Of a DNA stretch of 64,000 nucleotides, positions 56,562 through 64,000 are shown one piece after another (within the stretch, counting starts at the first letter, position 1; each line of letters starts with the position of its first letter). Below the pieces are notes generated by a model, which had not been told where the DNA came from, did not search any database, and saw nothing but the letters and a program-made list of their open reading frames with translations. Position numbers and translations under genes: made by a program. Source of the DNA: Lumbricus terrestris. Its lineage: Eukaryota > Annelida > Clitellata > Crassiclitellata > Lumbricidae. Location of the stretch: the NCBI GenBank assembly GCA_949752735.1, contig OX457039.1, forward strand, positions 23,662,830 through 23,726,829. The letters are read 5' to 3'.

Positions 56562-57494
56562 TCAGAGCATGTCAGGTCCGATCGGGTCCGTGTTGTCCAT
56601 CTCTAACCTATCAACTATTGTCGGTGTGTTGATCGGTTTGTTGCGGTAGTTGTCCCACAGCGCGGACACAATGTCGGCGACGACTAGATCGGTCGAGTTC
56701 TTGGCGACGAGCTTGAGAACGAAGACGCCATCCTGGCGTAGATAGCGCTCGGCAAACTTGTAGGACAGCTTACGATCTCGGTCGCAGCCGGGCTTCAATC
56801 GGTCCATGATTTTTAGATGCCTGCGGACGTAACGGTTGCGGCTGTGGCCGATGACGAGTACCCAGAGCCATCGAAGAAAACTGAGCGTGGTCGCCAAACC
56901 GACGAAGACCATCCAAAACCAGAGAAACAGGTATATCTTCTCATTAAAGAAGTTAATTGGAAGAACACACTGGACGGTGTGAGGATGGACATTGCCCATT
57001 TGCCTGATCCGAAACTCACAGAGCGTGACTCGAGGGAAGATCTTCGCTGAACTCCAGTCTCTTCCGCCTGTAAGGTCATCGAAGACCTTTGCTCCGTACA
57101 GATGAAAGTCTCCCCCTAGGAACATATTCAGTAGGAAGATCTGGCCAACAACATTGACAATATAGATGATCTTGGCGGACATGTAGAGCGCGACGAGGTA
57201 GTTACCTCGCCGGTTTCCGCATACTAGGAGCGGAGTGTGACGATAGAAACATTGTCTGACTCCGTCACAGCAGCCTCCGCGGTAGTCGCGCTGGTAGTCG
57301 AGGTAATGATCGAGGTGACGAATCATGTAGCGTATTGTCTTCTCGCGTCTCTCTGGATAAAGGGCGTTCTGGATCGTTTCCGCTGCCTCGACCAGATTGT
57401 TGACGTTGATTCCTGATCGATCGCTGAATATGCGCCAGAAGAGACAGGGCAGGTAGAAAAGCAGCGCCTGTACAAGAAGAGCCACAGGAACCCA
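56562..57494 (-). CDS. Innexin gap-junction subunit, last coding exon
   Basis: The acceptor TTTCCTGTCATATTTCAG ends at 57495, and 310 codons run to the stop at 56562. It opens with WVPVALLVQALLFYLPCLFW (transmembrane segment 2; in innexins this follows the YYQ codons, so the intron is at the usual place). Then comes a cytoplasmic loop, TM3 (about 100-126, YLVALYMSAKIIYIVNVVGQ), extracellular loop 2 with GGDFHLYG, PRVTLCEF (C159) and VQCVLPINFFNEKIY (C176), TM4 (184-215) and a C-terminal tail of about 95 residues. No damage is visible. The exon with TM1 and loop 1 was not found to the right. A GTG start at 57575 would be intron sequence. Confidence 0.93.
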   Translation of the reverse strand, partial: WVPVALLVQALLFYLPCLFWRIFSDRSGINVNNLVEAAETIQNALYPERREKTIRYMIRHLDHYLDYQRDYRGGCCDGVRQCFYRHTPLLVCGNRRGNYLVALYMSAKIIYIVNVVGQIFLLNMFLGGDFHLYGAKVFDDLTGGRDWSSAKIFPRVTLCEFRIRQMGNVHPHTVQCVLPINFFNEKIYLFLWFWMVFVGLATTLSFLRWLWVLVIGHSRNRYVRRHLKIMDRLKPGCDRDRKLSYKFAERYLRQDGVFVLKLVAKNSTDLVVADIVSALWDNYRNKPINTPTIVDRLEMDNTDPIGPDML

Positions 57495-58297
57495 CTGAAA
57501 TATGACAGGAAAATAAATTAGTCGATCGATGCAACCGTCAAATAAAAGCACGCCGTTTAACCCATTAGTGCTCACGGTTCCTTTTTAGGCACACAAAGTT
57601 ATTCAAGTCCAGTCTATCATATATGCACCACAAATTTACAGTTTCTTTTGCTCATTTTGCTGTAGGCCTACTAATGTTTGTAGTATTAGCCTATTCGAAA
57701 CGTTTTAGTATGTACATAAACATTCTTTGCATAATATGGCGTTAAAAACATCGTTTGAAGAGAACTTTCACAAATCATTAATTCTTGCTCAAGGTAGGCG
57801 TTTTTTCTAATAAATGATCTCAGTAAATTGTATAAAGTTATTGATGGTTATGTAGCACAACTATTTAGCTTGTGCAAGAATACTTTTATTGCATGTTTCT
57901 TGTGTGCATTGTCATTGCTGTGCTGTGTCGATCTCGTGTCCCTAAAAAGGACTGTGGTCATTGGAGGATACCCTATTTTCATACATTCATACATTTTGTG
58001 TGCCTAAAAAGGAACTGTGATTGTGTATGGATTTTTGACCACTGCATGGAGCTCTTATTAGATCCAATCATTGCATTTTTCGGTTCCATTTTAATGTTAG
58101 ACATTGTTGTGCATAGAAAAATATGTCCCGGATTTTAAACATTTAGTTTTATTTTGCAGAAAAACCAGATTCACTGTCAGTGAAGTTATAAGTGCCCTCG
58201 AAAACGACCCTGGCTGTTTCGCGCCGACATTTTCATAAATCCGTCAGAAAACGGAATGGCCAGTGATGGGATTAGCGCTGTTATGGAAATTAGTCAT
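57495..58297. other. Innexin intron sequence with 21-bp inverted repeat
   Basis: GTTCCTTTTTAGGCACACAAA (57577-57597) is exactly inverted at 57995-58015, and a third, diverged copy (TCCCTAAAAAGGAC) lies near 57940. TTAA precedes at 57557-57560. It may be a decayed MITE; no coding. Confidence 0.55.
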
Positions 58298-59980
58298 CAG
58301 GGTGCGCCAAAAAAGTAATCCCCTACCGTTTTTAGCCAATATCTTGGCCAAACATACGAATTTTTAAATGAAACTTTACAGTCTAAAAGGCAATTCATAT
58401 TTACGTACAATGGTCAAATTACCAAAAAATCTTTCAAACAGAACAAAAGTTATATAACTTTTAGTGAGGCCACCCACCGTTTTTTGACGATTCAAAAACG
58501 AAACACAAAAAATTAGGTTTTTTACCAATATCATGGCCAGAAGTAAGAATTTCGTAATGAAATTTTACAGGCTTAAAGACAATTCATATCTACACATGAA
58601 GGCCAGATTTCACCAAAATATTTCAAACACAACAAAAGTTATACCACTTTTAGTGAGGTCTGGGAAGGATTTGGAAGGATAAATATGTGAGCAGGGAAAC
58701 AAAGAAAAGATTGGTGAGAGCATTGATCTTTCCAGTGGTCCTTTATGGATGCGAGACATGGACGAAGACTCAGGATATGGAAAAGAAAATCAACGCGTGC
58801 GAGATGTGGATTTGGAGGAAGATGCTAAAGATCTCATGGATGGAAAGGAGAACTAACGAGTCGGTGCGTGAGGAGCTCGGAATAGAGAGGGAGGAGACAC
58901 TGCAACAAACAGCAACCAGGCGGAAATTGAGCTACTTCGGCCACGTGATGAGATCAAACGGTTTGGAAAAGGAGCTGATGACGGCATGCGGTGAAGGAAG
59001 GAGAAGACGTGGAAGACCAAGGAAAAGGTGGATGGATGAAGTACAGGAAAAGTCTGGAATGAGCTTGGAAGAGCTAAGAGAGGCGACAATAAACAGGAGA
59101 CAATGGAGAGGATACATCATGACTGTCGCCAGAGCTCCAAGAGCTGATGGCACCAGGTGACCAGGTGAGTGAGGCTACCCACGTTTTTTGACGATTCAAA
59201 AACGTAACGCAACAAAAAGTAACAAACACGTGATTTTATCAAGTCATATCTCAAATAACTGTTTGGAACTGAACTTGATAGTGATTCACAACTTGTGTTC
59301 AATGTGCCCACCACCAGTGCCAAAACTTCTTTTGAGTCTCTTTGCAAAGTTCTTGATGGACCTGTTGATTAATCTGACAGATTTCTTATTTACCAGTTTG
59401 ATTGTCATCTTGCTAAGTGACTTCTCAGTTACGTGCAGCTACGCTGGTACCCTGTTTCTTTTTAAATGGTAATAATAATGATCATCTGGCATTATCAAAG
59501 CCTATTTGATAACAATTATTTGAGATGGGACTTAATAAAATTGTGTTTTTGCTACTTTTTGCTGCGTTACGTCTTTGAATCGTCAAAAAACGGTGGGTGG
59601 CCTCCTTAAAAGTGCCAAAATTTTTATTCTGTTTGAAATATTTTGCTGAAATCTGGCCATCATGTGTAGATATGAATTGTCTTTACGCCTGTAAAATTTC
59701 ATTTCGAAATTCTTACTTCCGGCCAAAATATTGGCCAGAATAATGAAATTGATTTTCTGTTACTTTTTGTTGCGTCGCGTTTTTGAATCGTCAAAAAACG
59801 GTGGGTAGCCTCACTAAAAGTGATATAACTTTTGTTCTGTTTGAAATATTTTTGGGTAATTTGACCATTGTACGTAAATATGAATTGCCTTTAAGACTGT
59901 AAAGTTTCATTTAAAAATTCGTGTGTTTGGCCAAGATATGGGCTGAAAACCGTAGGGGATTATTTTTTTGGCGCACCCTG
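58298..59980. mobile_element. DNA element with CAGGGTGCGCC ends and about 400-bp arms
   Basis: The ends are CAGGGTGCGCCAAAAAA and TTTTTTTGGCGCACCCTG. Each arm contains repeated modules: AAAAGTTATATAACTTTTAG, CACCCACCGTTTTTTGACG and ATTCAAAAACG, occurring two or three times. No transposase was identified in the interior (59180-59530). An RTE copy (58659-59167) is nested in it. The flanking dinucleotides AT and TA do not give a clean TSD. Confidence 0.8.
58659..59167 (+). pseudogene. RTE-like LINE copy 4, 3'-terminal only
   Basis: A 7-bp TSD AGTGAGG flanks it (58652-58658, 59168-59174). It encodes the last 160 residues of the RTE protein (KKRLVRALIFPVVLYGCETW, RKLSYFGHVMRSNGLEKELM, GRRRRGRPRKRWMD) with an intact stop and the ACCAGGTG tail. 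All catalytic motifs are absent. Its sequence is very close to copies 1-3 over this span. Confidence 0.93.
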
Positions 59981-60010
59981 TATGTAACGCCAGATAATCT
60001 GTGAGGAAAG

Positions 60011-60256
60011 CAGTGGCGCAGCCAGGAATTTATGATTTTTGTTTTTATGGCCTGGCTAATGCCCTTCATGACACCAACCCAACAGTATCACAGTAAATAC
60101 AAAGGGAATAAAGTAACAAAGGGAATAAAGTAAGAAAAACAATTGTTCCTACAAACGATTTTTTTTCTTATTTAAGTGGGTAACTAACCTTTAAACAAAC
60201 TTTTTTCATAAGCCAATGCGGGTTTTAACCCCCGAACCCTCTTGTCTACGCCACTG
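60011..60256. mobile_element. 246-bp hAT MITE
   Basis: An 8-bp TSD GAGGAAAG lies at 60003-60010 and 60257-60264. The TIRs are CAGTGGCGCAG and CTACGCCACTG (10 of 11 inverted). Non-coding. Confidence 0.92.
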
Positions 60257-60264
60257 GAGGAAAG

Positions 60265-60685
60265 CACCTATGCGCTCAAGGGGAGGCAGCAGTCTATCGG
60301 CACACTAACGAGAAGGAGCGTATGGGGACATCAATACGCCATAGCCCTCTGACAATGATGATGAGAAGCCCACAGATATGGAGGAACTATGTTTCTTGAT
60401 AACACAATAAAAAAAATTTACATCACATGTGGACGCGAATGACCAGTATGGAAATGTGAATGGCCCAGAGTAGGCCTTCTCCTCAGTTATGTTGGTTGGT
60501 GGAACTGGGACAGTAGGCCTACGATGTAACAGACTTATGGGCTGCTCCATATCTGATATGTCTAAAGCTTCTCATCGGACATCTTTTTTGTTTTCTGCCC
60601 TCGGGTAGGTTCGTATGTAATCGTAATCGTATGTCCAACGACGCCACTCATCTCTTATTTTGTGCCTCTCTCTTCAATCCACTGT
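60265..60685. other. Intergenic DNA with dispersed repeat
   Basis: No gene. Positions 60585-60683 repeat the sequence at 53012-53105. A minus ORF at 60305-60550 was examined as an innexin exon and rejected. Confidence 0.4.
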
Positions 60686-61834
60686 CAGGTGCGGATTTAG
60701 AGGGGCGGAGGCGGTGTACTGCGAGATACTATCCGGCAACAGAAACTATCCGAAAACTTCTGTCATTGGTTCACGTGACATATGACGTCAGATATCAACG
60801 CTAGATGGCTCAGCCTCGTTTTCGTTGACAAATATGATCCGGGCTGCTTGTAACCTGCTTGTAACTGCTTGCGGAAAACAAAATGCGGGTTCTTTATTTA
60901 TAAATAATATTACATTATTACAAATCCTTCTGTCTTTAGTCTATTTATTTATCAAGAGCGAGACATTGTTGTAATCTTATCGAGACATTATTGTAATCTT
61001 ATCGCGTTGCAATTTTTCGAAAAATTTGGTCGGAACTTCTGAAGGTTAGGCCTACATGTATGTGACCTGTGATCCATTGTTTTAAGCCTACGGAGGTATA
61101 GTAGAGCAACCACAACGCGGTAAACAGCTAGTACTAAATAAATGCCAGATTTAGCTTAAGGGTTGATCAACAATAACCGACCGAGAGGTTAAGTTGTTTT
61201 GAGAATGGATGATCAAGTTAGTTGCAGCTGTTTCGATTCACAGAATCTGCATAGATGTAATATTATATACGGTAATATTTGCAGTTTAGCGGTCACTGTG
61301 TGATAAAGAAACTCACTAGCGACGCCCTCCTTCTTTATTCAGGCATGGTACTGGCATTTGCAGAGTGCAACCAGTGACGGAGATAGACAGATGTATTTGA
61401 AAAGCATTTTACAATTTGTATCGTTAGACACCCTAGTTTATTTTATGCAGTTCCTTAATAAACAATCCAATTTTAAAGACGGACTTTCCATTCTAAAAAT
61501 AGGAAAAGTTCCTACTGACTTAACACCGCTTCGTTAATAAGAATCACGTTTTGTTCCAAATTTACTTGCACACTCGCAATGTCACTGGATCACAATATCA
61601 CATACATGGATGTATTACAATAACTCTTAGCATACCGAGTTATATGCTTCATGAAGCGAATTATTCCTAATAAACATCGAAAGGCAACCCGGATAGTATT
61701 TGTCAACGGATACAATCTCGCACGTATGTCGTGCGAGATTGTATCCGACAACGAAGTGGGCGTGGCCGGATAGTTTCTGTTGGCCGGATAGTATCTCGCA
61801 TGACACCGGCGTACGCCCCCCCCCCCTAAACCTG
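60686..61834. mobile_element. Candidate hAT-like element with GC-rich inverted ends
   Basis: The left end (CAGGTGCGGATTTAG, then GCGAGATACTATCCGGCAACAG) is inverted on the right (CTGTTGGCCGGATAGTATCTCGC, then a C11 run and CTAAACCTG). No TSD was found, so the exact ends are uncertain. The interior is non-coding and includes a perfect hairpin. Confidence 0.6.
61706..61746. repeat. Perfect 18-bp-arm hairpin
   Basis: CGGATACAATCTCGCACG, TATGT loop, then the exact complement. The arms share GATACTATCC/GCGAGAT words with the ends of the surrounding element. Confidence 0.95.
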
Positions 61835-62730
61835 CAGCAAATGTTCTCAAACTAAACTGACCTAAAACTAATATAATTGCAATTTGGGAATAGGATGTTT
61901 GAAGTAGCTGGACCGGTAGAATGGAGCTCTCATACCGGAGCTCTCTTACCTACTTACCTACTTTGAGTAAGACATATAGTCCAGGCCATTTACAGTTTGA
62001 CCTGGGCAAAATTGCTTCAGAAGCTTTTTAAACGGTTTCCTGCTCAGAATCTTTTGCTGAATAACATCCAAAATTCCTCAAATTCCGACCACGGGGTCAT
62101 CCCCCAGAAATGGGGGGGGCAAAAATATAGAGGTTTTTCGTATTTGTATATGTAATATCGGATTGCTGATGACTTCAACGTGCTAGATAGTAATGTCTTC
62201 TAAGAACATTGTTTATAAATTGCTTGATTGTCACTTTCAGAACATTAATAGATATACTTAAATACCCTCAGTAGATTCTGGGGGCAATTGGGGCACGTCC
62301 CCCATGATGTTCTAAGCAAAATGCATAGAGACCATTTATTACATTTAAATGATGCAATTCAAGTAAACAATCTTTGAGTTTCTACATCTGGTGCTGTTCA
62401 TTAAGGTCATGGACATATGGGTGGGGGTTGATGACGGTGGGGGGTTAGATGGGCAAATCACCCCCCCCCCAAAAAAAAAATTATCGGGCATATCTGTTTC
62501 TTGCGCAAAATAATAGGCGTCGGGAAAAATTGAACAAACTATTGGAAGTTAAATTCTCATTAGCACACCACGTGATCTCCCTGCTCCAACTTCCCTAATT
62601 GGATTTGTATGTATGCATGTACTAGCTCAAAACCACAATGGATGGGGATCACTTTGTTCATTGCTCACAGGTAATTTTGTTTAGTAAGCTCTTGTAGGGC
62701 ACCGTACATACACAGTAGTGGCATGTAAGT
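61835..62730. other. Low-complexity intergenic DNA
   Basis: No gene. Several C or G homopolymers (62109-62116, 62461-62470) with adjacent A run (62471-62480), probably unstable DNA. Confidence 0.5.
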
Positions 62731-63145
62731 ATTCATTCATTCATTCATTCATTCAGAGCATTTATATAGCACCCCTTCAAGAAACTACTCAGAGGCGCTC
62801 CCAGTCCAACCACGAACAAAGAAAAAAGACTTGAGAGACTTGTAGAACCCAGCCGGATGGGCCACAAGTAGAGAGCGAAGCGTAACCGGGAGGTTGTTCC
62901 AGATAGTAGGCCCCACGACCGAGAAAGCACGGCACTGCTTAATAGCCAAGCGAGTCCGCGGTACCAGAAGCTCACCCCTAGCCGAAGAGCGAAGTACACG
63001 ACGCGCTGCAACGTCAGAGACTGGACAGCAAAGATCACACAAGTATGACGGAGCACAGCCAAGGACACAGCGAGAGACCACAGCAGCAATGCGGTATAAG
63101 ATCCGCTGGGACACAGGCAGTCAGTGCAGCACATGCCGCATATAC

Positions 63146-63275
63146 CGAACCTGTTGTAGCCGAACTGCGTGTCGTGCGAAGCAGGCCGTATTTCGTATAA
63201 CTTGTACATGTAATCGTTCTGCGGTTTGTCAGATTGAATGTCAATAAACGAAGATTATTATTATTATATAGGCAG
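63146..63275 (+). repeat. LINE/SINE 3'-end fragment with ATT tail
   Basis: It matches 21640-21785 (TTCGTATAACTTGTACATG, TGTCAATAAACGAAGATT). Inserted in the minus-strand L2. Confidence 0.85.
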
Positions 63276-63437
63276 AGACAGGAGCAAATTTAGGAAGTCG
63301 CCCAACAAGGCGAGCTGCCGAGCGCAAGACGCGATCAAGTCGCCCCGGAACACCAAGGGGAAGACCAGCAAGTAAGGAGCAACACTGTTGTCGATTCGAC
63401 TTGTAACAAAGGCGTGTACAAGGACGACGACCGCATC

Positions 63438-63439
<2 letters not shown>

Positions 63440-63502
<63 letters not shown>
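63440..63502. repeat. (GA)n microsatellite
   Basis: A pure GA dinucleotide run of about 63 bases. Poly Ser-Leu ORFs on the minus strand are artefacts. Confidence 0.99.
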
Positions 63503-63506
<4 letters not shown>

Positions 63507-63539
63507 GAAGACCACCCGTAGCTGACGAAGTGACGGCAA

Positions 63540-64000
63540 GTGGTGACGGAGAGGTGCTTGAGGTGATCCAATCTTTCTCGGGGGTTCGGCAGGGAATCTG
63601 GAGGGCTTTAGGCTGGGTCATTTGTTGGATCACAACGAATTTTCGAGGCTTTATCAGAATTCACGAACCTGCTGCTCTGCGGCAAATAACCCCTGATGTC
63701 AGACCAATTTTGTTTGAGGGCAATACGATCGCCCTCAACAAATATAAAGTCTGGCCTCAAAACTAAATTTCTTGAGGAATTGACTTTTGACGGGAACATG
63801 GATGTCGTGGCCCGGAACATGCAGTCGGTAGAGACTGCATGTTCCGACTGCTGGGAATTCACCTTAAACCAGCCAAGTAGTTTTCTCCTCTGACGCCATA
63901 TTGGAATTAACACTGCCACTTTCGAGCTACACTAAGGTCGCGATGACTGCACTGAGCTTATTGGGGGAACCCATTTCTGAGGAAGGCGCTGGACAATACC
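63540..64000 (+). pseudogene. Decayed copy of the RLE-type reverse transcriptase family, runs off right edge
   Basis: Segments in order match the 814-aa protein at 27871-30315. GGSAGNLEGFRLGHLLD (63579-63630, compare GSSGGPDGLRPQHLLEL) is followed by DVRPILFEGNTIALNK (63695-63745, compare EIRPLLFGGTLFALKK). Then come ARNMQSVETACSDCWEFTLN (63800-63868, the segment after motif C) and ALSLLGEPISE (63950-63990, compare LLGAPL). The whole palm between motif 2 and motif D, including A, B and C, is deleted, and there are frame changes near 63585 and 63900. The rest continues beyond the window. Confidence 0.75.

Larger units (their letters stand above)
62731..63600 (-). pseudogene. L2/CR1-type LINE, C-terminal RT region, interrupted
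   Basis: Minus-strand pieces in order: VHAFVTSRIDN and LPLGVPGRLDRVLRSAARLV (63430-63290), then YRIAAVVSRCVLGCAPSYL, ARGELLVPRTRLAIKQCRAF and TIWNNLPVTLR (63110-62860), and the stop after SASE at 62785. The 3' end is an (ATTC)n tail at 62731-62754. The 63146-63275 repeat fragment and a GA tract interrupt it, and frames change, so it is dead. The same family is at 15784-16005. Confidence 0.85.

Noticed and set aside
57495..57575. N-terminal extension of the innexin exon from a GTG start
   Set aside because: This stretch is the polypyrimidine tract and acceptor of the upstream intron, and innexins have a transmembrane segment and loop before the WVP motif.
60305..60550. Upstream innexin exon (minus strand, VPVPPTNITEEKA)
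   Set aside because: It lacks the YCW motif and cysteines of extracellular loop 1 and has no suitable donor site; the resemblance is too weak.

Overview
This is a stretch of an animal (metazoan) nuclear genome, most likely a marine protostome and probably a lophotrochozoan such as a mollusc, annelid or brachiopod. The basis is a clear innexin exon (a gap-junction family absent from echinoderms), two exons of an animal SLC25A35-type mitochondrial carrier with GT/AG introns, a CG-poor AT-rich background, and a very heavy and diverse load of DNA transposons, Helitrons and LINEs. The species cannot be fixed from the sequence alone.

Only two host genes are visible. An SLC25A35-like carrier lies on the + strand, with one internal exon at 32360-32578 and the last coding exon at 50085-50408, separated by a 17.5 kb intron filled with nested transposons. 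An innexin lies on the - strand, with its last coding exon at 56562-57494. The two genes converge tail to tail. Their 5' exons were not found in the window.

Region by region: 1-11.8 kb holds a hAT remnant, a LINE fragment, a 6 kb inverted-repeat (foldback) element with a GC-rich hAT and another DNA element nested in it, an RTE-like LINE copy and a broken Merlin transposase. 11.8-15.2 kb is a long-inverted-repeat element enclosing a decayed gene for a FEN/PIN-nuclease-like protein with a cysteine-rich CXC tail. 15.2-22.8 kb is a mosaic of Helitron, hAT, RTE and L2/CR1 pieces plus a tRNA-derived SINE. 22.9-32.3 kb is one minus-strand LINE split by a 7 kb Polinton-like long-TIR element (6-bp target duplication). 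That element carries a hAT in its left TIR and, in its right TIR, an apparently intact 814-codon reverse transcriptase with a restriction-like endonuclease domain.

32.4-50.1 kb is the carrier intron. It contains a TTA-flanked DNA element broken by a Helitron and an RTE copy; a minus-strand LINE broken by a Helitron and a TAGTG-ended element; and a mariner carrying both a GATC-repeat foldback element and a hAT. 50.4-64 kb holds more Helitron, L2, Copia, hAT and RTE pieces around the innexin, ending in a decayed second copy of the unusual reverse transcriptase that runs off the window.

Many element boundaries could be set to the base because terminal repeats and target-site duplications (TSDs) are readable on both sides. 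The open reading frames inside microsatellites and polypurine tracts are artefacts. Function in the biological sense rests with the two host genes and, possibly, the intact reverse transcriptase.
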